NCBI GenBank assembly: GCA_031553035.1 | Contig: JAVBLY010000008.1 | Location: forward strand, 62,001-126,000 | Origin: JAVBLY01 sp031553035 | GTDB lineage: Bacteria; Bacillota; Clostridia; Peptostreptococcales; Anaerovoracaceae | Length of the DNA: 64,000 nucleotides | Direction of reading: 5' to 3' | Shown here: positions 8,147 through 16,410 of the stretch, one piece after another | Layout: every line of letters starts with the position of its first letter | Position numbering within the stretch: the stretch's first letter is position 1 | The notes under the pieces: generated by a model | Database searches by the model: none | The model's input: only the letters and a program-made list of their open reading frames with translations | Told to the model about the DNA's origin: nothing | Program-made: the position numbers and the translations under genes

Positions 8147-8162
8147 AAGCAGGAGGAACAGA

Positions 8163-11100
8163 ATGAAGAAACCAATTATAAAAACAATGGACGGTAACAC
8201 TGCCGCGGCATATGTATCCTATGCATTCACGGATGTGGCAGCCATCTATCCAATCACGCCCAGCTCAACAATGGCAGAAGTTGTGGATGAGTGGGCAGCG
8301 TATGGCAAGAAAAATATTTTCGGGCAAACAGTGAAAGTTCAGGAAATGCAGCATGAAGGCGGTGCCGCAGGTGCACTTCACGGATCACTTGCAGCGGGTG
8401 CATTGACAACAACATATACTGCATCACAGGGACTTCTTCTCATGATCCCTAATATGTATAAGATAGCAGGAGAATTACTCCCGGGCGTCTTCCACGTTAG
8501 CGCAAGAACGCTTGCGACGCATGCTCTTTGTATTTTCGGAGACCATTCAGATGTAATGGCAACGAGACAGACTGGCTTCGCGCTTCTTTCATCCAACTCA
8601 GTGCAGGAAGTCATGGATCTTGGTGCGGTTGCTCATCTTGCATCAATAGAAGCGAGGATACCGATCCTCCATTTCTTTGATGGTTTCAGAACATCCCACG
8701 AAATACAGAAGATCGAAGCATGGGATTATGACGATCTTGAGAAAATGGTCGACATGGATGCAGTTCAGGCATTCAGAGACAGATCTCTTAATCCGGAGCA
8801 TCCTGTAATCAGAGGAACAGCCCAGAATCCGGACATATTCTTCCAGGCAAGGGAAGCGGCAAACCCATATTATGACAGACTACCTGAAATAATCGACAAG
8901 TATTTTGACAAGGTAAGCGAAATGTCAGGCAGAAACTATCAGCCGTTCGACTATGTAGGTGATCCTGAAGCAGAACATATAGTAGTAGCTATGGGTTCAG
9001 TATGTGAAACAATAGAAGAAACTCTTGAATACATGGGCCATAAAAAGGTGGGACTCATAAAGGTCAGACTTTACAGGCCTTTTGTCGAAGAATATTTCCT
9101 TGATGTGCTCCCGAAGACATGCAAAAAAATCACAGTACTTGACAGGACCAAGGAGCCGGGTTCATTAGGAGACCCTCTCTACATGGATGTCAAGACAATG
9201 CTTTATGATAAAGAAAATTCACCAAAAGTATACGGCGGACGTTACGGTCTTGGATCGAAAGATACCACACCGGGAATGATCCTTTCCGTATATAAGAATA
9301 TGCACGAAGAAAACACAAAGGATCAGTTCACCGTCGGTATCGAGGATGATGTAACAAACTCTTCACTTGAGTACGACACATATTTCTCTTGCGAACCTCA
9401 AGGCACTATCAAGTGTAAGTTCTGGGGACTTGGTTCCGATGGAACAGTCGGTGCAAACAAAACCGCCATCAAGATCATCGGTGATAAGACAGACATGTAT
9501 GCTCAGGGGTATTTTGCATATGACTCCAAGAAATCAGGCGGAGTCACCATATCTCATTTGAGATTCGGAAAATCGCCTATCCAGTCAACATATCTCATAA
9601 ACAGTGCTGACTATGTGGCGTGCCACAATCAGGCATATCTGACACAATATGATATGCTCAAAGATTTGAAGGATGGGGGAATATTTTTCCTCAACACAGT
9701 TTTCTCAAAAGATGAAATGGAAGAACATCTTCCTGCCAGTGTCAAAAGAGCTCTGGCAGCGAAAAATATCAAGTTCTACATAATAGATGCTGTAAAGATA
9801 GCCAATGAGATAGGTCTTGGTAACAGGATAAATATGGTTATGCAGAGCGCATTCTTTGAACTGACCAAGGTAATACCTGTTGACGATGCTGTGAAATACC
9901 TCAAAGAGGGGATAGACAGTGCATACGGCAAAAAAGGACAGAAGATACTGGACATGAATTATGCGGCAGTTGATCAAGGCATTCAGAACATTGTGGAAGT
10001 CGAAATACCGGAAGGCTGGGCAAATGCCAAGGATGATAATAAGATAGAAAATGTTCCCGCATTTGTTGAAGAGGTTCTTGAACCAATGAACAGGCAGGAA
10101 GGGGACAATGTTCCTGTCAGCAAATTCACAGATATCGAAGACGGTACATTCCCTTCAGGATTATCCAAATATGAAAAAAGAGGTGTTGCCGTCAAGGTTC
10201 CCGAGTGGAAGCCGGAGCACTGCATACAGTGTAATCAGTGTTCCTTCGTTTGTCCTCATGCGACCATAAGGCCAGCACTCTTAAATGAAGAAGAGAAGAA
10301 TAATGCTCCGGAAGGATTTGAAACTATTAAAGCAATGGGCAAAGGGTTTGACGGACTGGAATACAGAATTCAGGTCAGCGTACTGGATTGTTTGGGATGC
10401 GGTAACTGTGCAGACATCTGCCCGGCAAAAGAAAAAGCTCTTGAAATGGTTGCTCTTGAAGAAGAGCTTGATGAGGCCGAAAACTGGGAATACGCCATGG
10501 ATGTCAGTATCAAAGATAGAATCATGGATAAAAAATCAGTCAAAGGAAGCCAGTTTGCGCTTCCATATCTTGAATTTTCCGGTGCCTGTGCAGGATGCGG
10601 AGAAACTCCTTATATCAAAGTAATAACCCAGCTCTTCGGTGATCGAATGATGATAGCCAATGCCACAGGCTGTTCCTCAATATGGGGAGCATCGGCGCCG
10701 GCTATGCCTTATACAAAAGACAAAAACGGAAGAGGACCTTCATGGGCAAATTCGTTATTTGAAGACAACGCCGAGTATGGACTAGGTATGCTCCTCGCCG
10801 ACAGACAGATGAAGTCAAAGATAACAGATTCCCTGAATGCAATAAAAGAGCTGGATGCATCAGCTGAGCTTAAATCTGCGGCAGACGAATGGCTTGAGAA
10901 ACATAATGACAATGAGTCTACCCGTGAAGTCAGTGATGCCTTAATAAGCGCACTTGAAGCTGAAAAAGCTGCAGGCGACCTTAAAACAGAAATCAAGAAT
11001 GTTGTAGACAGAAAAGACTACATCGTCAAGAAGTCCATTTGGGCATTAGGCGGTGACGGATGGGCTTATGATATAGGATACGGCGGTCTGGACCATGTCC

Positions 11101-11681
11101 TTGCATCAGGCGAGAACATCAACATTCTGGTGTTTGATACTGAAGTATATTCCAACACCGGAGGTCAGTCTTCAAAGGCTACTCCTGAAGCTGCAATTGC
11201 AAAATTCGCAGCATCAGGAAAGAAGATCAAAAAGAAGGATCTGGGCATGATGGCCATTTCATACGGTTATGTATACGTTGCACAGGTAGGAATGGGAGCA
11301 GACAAAAATCAGTTCATGAAGGCTGTCGTTGAAGCCGAAAAATACGACGGACCATCCCTTATAATATGCTATTCGCCTTGTATCAACCATGGTATAAAGA
11401 AGGGCATGGGCAAGGCCCAGGAGAACATCAAGGATGCTGTTGATTCAGGCTACTGGCACCTGTTTAGATACAACCCTGAAAACAAGGGCACAGATGTGAA
11501 CCCGTTCACTCTGGATTCAAAGCCTCCAACGACAAGTTTCAGAGACTATATCATGGGTCAGGTAAGATATGCATCACTTGCTTCCGAGTTCCCCGACACA
11601 TCGGAAAAATTGTTTGAAGCAGCTGAGAATAATGCCAGAGACAGACTTGAAAGCTACCAGAGATTGGCGGACAACAAGTAG
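8163..11681 (+). CDS. nifJ: Pyruvate:ferredoxin (flavodoxin) oxidoreductase
   Basis: A homodimer-type PFOR fused into one 1172-residue chain, the usual length. It converts pyruvate and CoA to acetyl-CoA, CO2 and reduced ferredoxin, the central step of anaerobic sugar and amino-acid catabolism. The N-terminal pyrimidine-binding domain has ITPSSTMAE. Two [4Fe-4S] motifs lie near residues 686 (CIQCNQCSFVCPH) and 742 (CLGCGNCADICP). The thiamine-diphosphate domain has CAGCGETPY, GDGWAYDIGYGG and SNTGGQSSKATP. AGGAGG stands seven bases before the ATG. It is transcribed alone behind a long leader and a terminator follows directly. Confidence 0.96.
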   Translation: MKKPIIKTMDGNTAAAYVSYAFTDVAAIYPITPSSTMAEVVDEWAAYGKKNIFGQTVKVQEMQHEGGAAGALHGSLAAGALTTTYTASQGLLLMIPNMYKIAGELLPGVFHVSARTLATHALCIFGDHSDVMATRQTGFALLSSNSVQEVMDLGAVAHLASIEARIPILHFFDGFRTSHEIQKIEAWDYDDLEKMVDMDAVQAFRDRSLNPEHPVIRGTAQNPDIFFQAREAANPYYDRLPEIIDKYFDKVSEMSGRNYQPFDYVGDPEAEHIVVAMGSVCETIEETLEYMGHKKVGLIKVRLYRPFVEEYFLDVLPKTCKKITVLDRTKEPGSLGDPLYMDVKTMLYDKENSPKVYGGRYGLGSKDTTPGMILSVYKNMHEENTKDQFTVGIEDDVTNSSLEYDTYFSCEPQGTIKCKFWGLGSDGTVGANKTAIKIIGDKTDMYAQGYFAYDSKKSGGVTISHLRFGKSPIQSTYLINSADYVACHNQAYLTQYDMLKDLKDGGIFFLNTVFSKDEMEEHLPASVKRALAAKNIKFYIIDAVKIANEIGLGNRINMVMQSAFFELTKVIPVDDAVKYLKEGIDSAYGKKGQKILDMNYAAVDQGIQNIVEVEIPEGWANAKDDNKIENVPAFVEEVLEPMNRQEGDNVPVSKFTDIEDGTFPSGLSKYEKRGVAVKVPEWKPEHCIQCNQCSFVCPHATIRPALLNEEEKNNAPEGFETIKAMGKGFDGLEYRIQVSVLDCLGCGNCADICPAKEKALEMVALEEELDEAENWEYAMDVSIKDRIMDKKSVKGSQFALPYLEFSGACAGCGETPYIKVITQLFGDRMMIANATGCSSIWGASAPAMPYTKDKNGRGPSWANSLFEDNAEYGLGMLLADRQMKSKITDSLNAIKELDASAELKSAADEWLEKHNDNESTREVSDALISALEAEKAAGDLKTEIKNVVDRKDYIVKKSIWALGGDGWAYDIGYGGLDHVLASGENINILVFDTEVYSNTGGQSSKATPEAAIAKFAASGKKIKKKDLGMMAISYGYVYVAQVGMGADKNQFMKAVVEAEKYDGPSLIICYSPCINHGIKKGMGKAQENIKDAVDSGYWHLFRYNPENKGTDVNPFTLDSKPPTTSFRDYIMGQVRYASLASEFPDTSEKLFEAAENNARDRLESYQRLADNK

Positions 11682-11705
11682 TAATAAAGGAAATATTTAT
11701 GCAGG

Positions 11706-11730
11706 AGGCGGCCTAGGTCGCCTTTTGTTT
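11706..11730 (+). terminator. Terminator between PFOR and the sigma-54 activator
   Basis: AGGCGG, loop CCTAGG (closable further), TCGCCT, then TTTGTTT. It lies only a few bases before the AAAGGAG ribosome site of the next gene, leaving no room for a promoter between them. Confidence 0.6.
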
Positions 11731-11744
11731 ATAAAGGAGCACCC

Positions 11745-13127
11745 ATGAAATTCAACCCGGATCTGACAATCGAAGATTTTCAATTTTTTCTTGAGCATGT
11801 AAACGGATTTGTTACCATTGATCTGGATGGCAAAGTTACGTATATCAACAAGCAGATATGCGAATTTTGTCATCTTGACTATGAAACAGCTTTGGGAAAA
11901 CACATAACCGAACTTTTCCCGTTTTCAAAGATGATGGATACAATAGAGAAAAAACAGAGTTTTACCAAAACCGAATTCTATTTCTATGAAGGACGGTTCA
12001 GTGCCAGTACCAGGCATCCCATGTATAAAGACGGTGAGATGGTAGGTGTGGCCGAGTATGATATATTTGAGGATATGGAAATCGTTGAGTCCTTTGTCAA
12101 TCATTATATCGATCTTGACGAGGAACTGAAATATTACCGTGATGAGGCCAAGAAATACCTTGGAGCGAAATACACTATCAATAATCTCATTGGCGACTCA
12201 TATATCATGCGGGAGCTTAAGGAGAAGATCAAATACGTTGCAAGAGGCGATTCCACGGTCATGGTTACCGGTGAGACCGGGACCGGCAAAGAGCTTGTTG
12301 CCCATGCAATACACAATCTCAGCAAGAGAAAGTTAAAGGATTTCATCAAGATAAACTCTGCCGCTTTTCCCGAGCATCTTGTAGAATCCGAACTGTTCGG
12401 ATACGAGCCAGGATCTTTTACCGGTGCCAGCGACAAGGGGAAGAAGGGAAAATTCGAACTTGCGAATAACGGCACTCTTTTTATCGATGAAGTCAATCAG
12501 ATGCCTATGTCACTCCAGTCAAAACTGCTTAGAGTCCTTCAGGAAAAAGAGATAGATAAGATCGGCAGCGTCGAAACCACACCAGTGGATGTAAGGATAA
12601 TCGCGGCTACAAACAGAGATCCTAAGATTCTTGTGGATTCGGGCGAACTGAGAGAGGATCTCTATTACAGGCTTAATGTCGTCCAGCTTCATCTCCCGCC
12701 GTTGAGGGAGCGAAGGGAAGACATCCTTAAGATCGCTGCTCACTTCGTAGAGGAATACAACAACAAATTAGGTAAAAATATAAAGAAAATAGATCCCGGT
12801 GCAAAAAGACTTTTAAAAGAGTATGATTGGCCGGGCAATATCAGGGAACTTCAGAATATAATCGAGAAAAGCATGAATTATGCGGAAGGAGACACCCTGT
12901 GTCCTGCAAATCTGGACTTCGGTCTTTCCGAAACAGATGCATATATCATAGAGCAGCTGGAAGGTCATGAACGTCCTATAGATGAAGTACTGCGGCGGAC
13001 GGAAAGAACTTTGATCATGCAGACTCTGGAAAAATTTGACGGCAACAAAACCAAGGCTGCAGAGTTTCTACAGATAACCAGAACACTTCTTTATCAAAAG
13101 ATGAAAAGACTTAAAATCGATTATTGA
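11745..13127 (+). CDS. Sigma-54-dependent enhancer-binding protein with PAS sensor
   Basis: A 460-residue NtrC/RocR-like activator. A PAS domain occupies about residues 10-110 and should sense a small molecule or redox state. The AAA+ domain (about 143-380) has Walker A GETGTGKE near 176 and GSFTGA, the sigma-54-contacting GAFTGA loop, near 223, followed by GTLFIDEVNQ. A Fis-type helix-turn-helix closes the protein (NKTKAAEFLQITRTLLYQKM). There is no receiver domain, so it is not a two-component regulator. It lies directly upstream of a -24/-12 promoter and a D-amino-acid catabolic pair, its likely target. Confidence 0.93.
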   Translation: MKFNPDLTIEDFQFFLEHVNGFVTIDLDGKVTYINKQICEFCHLDYETALGKHITELFPFSKMMDTIEKKQSFTKTEFYFYEGRFSASTRHPMYKDGEMVGVAEYDIFEDMEIVESFVNHYIDLDEELKYYRDEAKKYLGAKYTINNLIGDSYIMRELKEKIKYVARGDSTVMVTGETGTGKELVAHAIHNLSKRKLKDFIKINSAAFPEHLVESELFGYEPGSFTGASDKGKKGKFELANNGTLFIDEVNQMPMSLQSKLLRVLQEKEIDKIGSVETTPVDVRIIAATNRDPKILVDSGELREDLYYRLNVVQLHLPPLRERREDILKIAAHFVEEYNNKLGKNIKKIDPGAKRLLKEYDWPGNIRELQNIIEKSMNYAEGDTLCPANLDFGLSETDAYIIEQLEGHERPIDEVLRRTERTLIMQTLEKFDGNKTKAAEFLQITRTLLYQKMKRLKIDY

Positions 13128-13129
13128 GA

Positions 13130-13166
13130 TGTATTTATATAAAGACAGTGTCTTTATATAAATACA
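13130..13166. promoter_or_regulatory. 37-bp perfect palindrome: two abutting TGT-N12-ACA sites
   Basis: Two 18-base arms, 13130-13147 and 13149-13166, are exact reverse complements around one G. Each arm is itself a TGT-N12-ACA element. It lies about 150-185 bases before the -24/-12 promoter, the usual distance for enhancer sites of sigma-54 activators. It could also act as a terminator for the activator gene ending at 13127, though no T-run follows. Confidence 0.55.
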
Positions 13167-13216
13167 GGATCTGTGACTAGCTGATTTCAATCGTCAGATG
13201 CATTACGTCTTAATGC

Positions 13217-13234
13217 TGTATGCTTAAACATACA
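13217..13234. promoter_or_regulatory. Third TGT-N12-ACA dyad (possible enhancer site)
   Basis: TGTATGCTTAAACATACA has the same 18-base length and TGTAT...ATACA ends as the upstream palindrome. It centres about 90 bases before the -24 element. One base wider on each side it makes a 7-bp hairpin followed by TATTTTATTTT, so a terminator reading is also possible. Confidence 0.5.
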
Positions 13235-13313
13235 GTATTTTATTTTGTGCAAAACTCTCAATCTCTTGCTAAAACCCAATGATTTCAATGTGTTTCGCCG
13301 GTAAAACAAAATA

Positions 13314-13329
13314 TGGCACGAAGATTGCT
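13314..13329 (+). promoter_or_regulatory. Sigma-54 (-24/-12) promoter
   Basis: TGGCAC-GAAGA-TTGCT matches the sigma-54 consensus TGGCAC-N5-TTGCW exactly, with the invariant GG and GC dinucleotides correctly spaced. Transcription should start near 13340, about 60 bases before the deacylase ATG. rpoN is encoded in this window at 31.4 kb. Confidence 0.88.
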
Positions 13330-13400
13330 CTATACCAATGGTGTAATGTCAGATAATTACGATTCTTTTGAAAATAATTGGAAGTGGAGGTGATTTTATT

Positions 13401-14789
13401 ATGTACGACATAGCAATTAACAACGGCACCATCGTCGATCCCAGGACTAAATTGATGACTGTCGGGAATATTGGGATCAAAGACGGCACCATTCAAAATG
13501 TCACCAGAGAAAAGGTGGATGCAGAAAAATCCGTCGATGCAACAGGCAAGATAGTTTGTCCCGGATTTGTGGATATTCATTCTCACCTGAATTACCCGTT
13601 GACTCCTGCATGGATGTCGGTAAAGCAGGGTATAACCACATGTCTTTCGGGAAACTGCGGCTTAAACATCGACACACCTGTAAAGGATTTTCTGGATAAG
13701 ATCGAAAAAGGCGGTTACCCACTGAACTTTGCAACTCTGATCGGTCATTCATGGAGACTGAGGGAACTTGTGGGTCTTGATGACCCATATGACACGGCAA
13801 ATGAAGATCAGGTAAAAAAGATGGTGGAGCTTGCAGAAGAAGGGCTTTCTGAAGGAGCTTTCGGAGTTTCTCTGGGACTTGAATATTCTCCCGGTGCCGA
13901 TGTACCTGAATATTTGCCTCTTGTTGCGACAGCTGCAAAATACGACAAGCTAGTGCCCATCCATATCAGAACTGATGCACTGGATTTTGCAAAGGGTCTT
14001 CGGGAAGCCATAGCTATGATGGAAAAGACAGGTGCAAGGGTCCATATATCGCATTTGGCGTATAATTTTGGAGTACATCCGGAAGTTACTGAAATGGCGC
14101 TGGTAATGATCAAAAACGCTATCAGAAAAGGCTATCCACTGGTATGTGATTCCGGAGTATATGAAGCGTTTGCAACATATATCCAGTCTGCAGTCTTTGA
14201 TGAAGGCTGGAATGAAAGATACGGCGTCGAGCTCAGTGATCTCATGATATCTTCAGGCAAATATGTGGGTCAGAGGGCTACTCCCGAGATCTACGAATAT
14301 GTCAGAACTAAGGAAACCGATACTGTTGGAACTGCATTTGTAGGGGTCTGGCCGGATCTGGTCATGGCTATCCAGCAGCCGTTTACTATGATATCAACAG
14401 ATGCAGGGCTTGTTGATGCTCCGGGAGAGGGACACCCTCAGGACAGCGGCACATATCCCAAGGTATTTGGTAAGCTTGTTAGAGAGCAGGGCGCTCTCAC
14501 AATGATGGAAGCAGTTTACAAGTGTACTTTTATGCCTGCTCTTCAGATGGGAATAGCCGACAGAAAGGGATTTATCGCATCCGGCGCGGATGCTGATCTT
14601 GTGGTCTTCGACCCTAAGACGATCAGGAGCAATTCAGACTATGTCGGTATAGGTCAGCCTGATGCTGCACCTACCGGTATTGAATACGTTATCGTTAACG
14701 GAGTTGCCGTGGTAGAAGAATCCGAAGCACAGGAAGACAAACTGCCCGGAACTGTTTTAAGACAGAGCAACGAGCTCTGGACAATGTAG
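13401..14789 (+). CDS. N-acyl-D-amino-acid deacylase (D-aminoacylase family)
   Basis: An amidohydrolase of 462 residues. It most likely removes acyl groups from N-acyl-D-amino acids, releasing the free D-amino acid. Metal ligands typical of D-aminoacylase can be followed: FVDIHSH near residue 58, a Cys in TTCLSGNCG, VPIHIRTD, VHISHLAY and Asp in MISTDAGLVD. The C-terminus returns to a small beta-sandwich (GADADLVVFDPKTI), as in this family. GGAGGTGA (13386-13393) supports the ATG at 13401 over an earlier in-frame start. It is driven by the sigma-54 promoter and followed after 15 bases by a transporter. Related dihydroorotase-like activities cannot be excluded. Confidence 0.85.
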   Translation: MYDIAINNGTIVDPRTKLMTVGNIGIKDGTIQNVTREKVDAEKSVDATGKIVCPGFVDIHSHLNYPLTPAWMSVKQGITTCLSGNCGLNIDTPVKDFLDKIEKGGYPLNFATLIGHSWRLRELVGLDDPYDTANEDQVKKMVELAEEGLSEGAFGVSLGLEYSPGADVPEYLPLVATAAKYDKLVPIHIRTDALDFAKGLREAIAMMEKTGARVHISHLAYNFGVHPEVTEMALVMIKNAIRKGYPLVCDSGVYEAFATYIQSAVFDEGWNERYGVELSDLMISSGKYVGQRATPEIYEYVRTKETDTVGTAFVGVWPDLVMAIQQPFTMISTDAGLVDAPGEGHPQDSGTYPKVFGKLVREQGALTMMEAVYKCTFMPALQMGIADRKGFIASGADADLVVFDPKTIRSNSDYVGIGQPDAAPTGIEYVIVNGVAVVEESEAQEDKLPGTVLRQSNELWTM

Positions 14790-14804
14790 AAAGGAGTATA
14801 TTTT

Positions 14805-16187
14805 ATGGAAGCTACTGATTACGGTGCAATTTGTTTGATCCCCATCGCGGTCATAATCATATTGTCGCTGATCACGAAAAAAACATTTGAACCATTGCTG
14901 ATTTCGACTTTGGTGGCAGTTATCATTTACGCAAAAGGAGGCTTCTTCGGTGAATTCGTAGGACTTCTTCTTAAGGAAATGGCTGATCCTACTATTGGCT
15001 GGGTCATACTTGTCTGCGGACTCATGGGGGCACTTCTTTTCATTTTGGAAAAATCCAATGCCGCCGCGTCCTTTGCCAATTACCTGAGCAAATTTGCAAA
15101 AACGAGAAAAAGAGCATTATTTGCAACTTGGGCATTTGGAATCCTGCTATTTATCGATGATTATCTAAATGTTCTTACCGTCGGAAATACTATGAAAAAA
15201 GTAACCGACAGACACAATATTTCCAGATCAATGCTTGCATACTCGGTCGGATCAACAGCTGCTCCCATCGTCATTCTGGTTCCCATTTCAACATGGGCAG
15301 TATTCTTTGCATCACTGCTAATGGGTGCAGGAGTGACAGGTCCGGACGGAACAGCATTCAGTGCTTATGTCCAGTGTATACCATATCTGTTCTACGGCTG
15401 GATTTGTGTGTTCATAGTACTGCCGCTGGTAATCCTGGGAGTCATTCCGCTAATGGGTCCCATGAAGAAGCAGGAGCTTGCAGCAAGAGAAACCGGTAAC
15501 CTTTTCCCTCCGGGTGTTGATCCTCCTGAAGTCGAAGTTGAACTGGAAGTGGACCCTGACCAGAAACAGGGCGGAGTACTTGATTTCGTTCTCCCTCTTG
15601 TGGTACTTGTTGCAGCAACAATAATATTTGGAAAAGACCTGCTGATGGGTGCTATAGTAGCTTTGGTCTATACGGCACTTCAGTATTTCATCAGAAAGAT
15701 CGTAAAATGGTCGGCTCTCATAGATCAGTTCTGGGCCGGTTTTTCCACCATGATCCAGGTATTCGGTCTATTAGTTCTGGCATTCTCCTTTAAGGATGCA
15801 TGTGCAAATCTCGGATTTGTCGACTATGTCATAAGTTCTGTTGAACCGATTATGAGCGGCGCCCTGCTTCCTGCAGTAGTATTCATTGCAACAGCTCTAA
15901 TGGCATTTGCAATGGCAAACTTCTGGGGTCTCGCAGCAATCGTAGTACCGATCGTAGTACCGCTGGCTACGGCTATGGGCGTCGACATATACCTGTGCTG
16001 CGCAGCCATATTCTCAGGCGCCGCATTCGGAAGTCATGCATGTTTCTATGCCGACGCTGCAATACTCATAGGTAAGGCAACAGACATCAGACCCTACGAC
16101 CACGCTATAACCCAGCTGCCTTATGCTATCATTTCAGCAGTGCTGGCAACCGGACTTTATCTGATATTCGGATTCATACAAGCTTAA
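14805..16187 (+). CDS. NhaC-family Na+/H+ antiporter-like transporter
   Basis: A polytopic membrane protein of 460 residues with about 11-12 hydrophobic segments. Its sequence (LFIDDYLNVLTVGNTMKKVT, SVGSTAAPIVILVPISTWAV, GAAFGSHACFYADAAIL) resembles the Na+/H+ antiporter NhaC superfamily. A hydrophilic acidic loop lies near residues 225-255. Members next to catabolic genes often carry organic substrates by sodium coupling. Co-transcription with the D-amino-acid deacylase suggests uptake of its substrate or export of its product. That assignment is inferred from context. A strong terminator follows. Confidence 0.8.
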   Translation: MEATDYGAICLIPIAVIIILSLITKKTFEPLLISTLVAVIIYAKGGFFGEFVGLLLKEMADPTIGWVILVCGLMGALLFILEKSNAAASFANYLSKFAKTRKRALFATWAFGILLFIDDYLNVLTVGNTMKKVTDRHNISRSMLAYSVGSTAAPIVILVPISTWAVFFASLLMGAGVTGPDGTAFSAYVQCIPYLFYGWICVFIVLPLVILGVIPLMGPMKKQELAARETGNLFPPGVDPPEVEVELEVDPDQKQGGVLDFVLPLVVLVAATIIFGKDLLMGAIVALVYTALQYFIRKIVKWSALIDQFWAGFSTMIQVFGLLVLAFSFKDACANLGFVDYVISSVEPIMSGALLPAVVFIATALMAFAMANFWGLAAIVVPIVVPLATAMGVDIYLCCAAIFSGAAFGSHACFYADAAILIGKATDIRPYDHAITQLPYAIISAVLATGLYLIFGFIQA

Positions 16188-16200
16188 GTACAACGAACCA

Positions 16201-16246
16201 CCATATATTGGAATAGGCACTATGATGTGCCTATTCCTCTTTTTTG
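16201..16246. repeat. Left copy of the direct repeat bracketing the giant surface protein
   Basis: CCATATATT (16201-16209) and a 25-base block (16222-16246, starting ATGATGTGCCTATTCC) recur in the same order at 20709-20745. Here they are separated by GGAATAGGCACT, which pairs with the 25-base block to form the terminator. In the right copy those 12 bases are replaced by TAA. Confidence 0.85.
16210..16243 (+). terminator. Strong terminator after the transporter
   Basis: GGAATAGGCAC, loop TATGAT, GTGCCTATTCC, then TCTTTTTT. A perfect 11-bp stem with a good U-tract, ending the deacylase-transporter operon. Confidence 0.93.
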
Positions 16247-16352
16247 CAAGGAATACTCCCCGTTAGATATGAGTTAAAAGATACTTTTAGTTATTGCGAT
16301 TAATAAAAGTTTATTGCAGATCCAAAATGATGTCAGTTTGGTGTACTCGGTT

Positions 16353-16361
16353 TGTTATAAT
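16353..16361 (+). promoter_or_regulatory. Extended -10 promoter of the giant surface protein
   Basis: TGTTATAAT gives TGN followed by a perfect TATAAT, with no convincing -35. It lies 50 bases before the TTG start at 16411. Confidence 0.5.
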
Positions 16362-16410
16362 TTGTATAGAAAAATCCAAACATAGAAATAAATCATTCTG
16401 AGGTAATATT

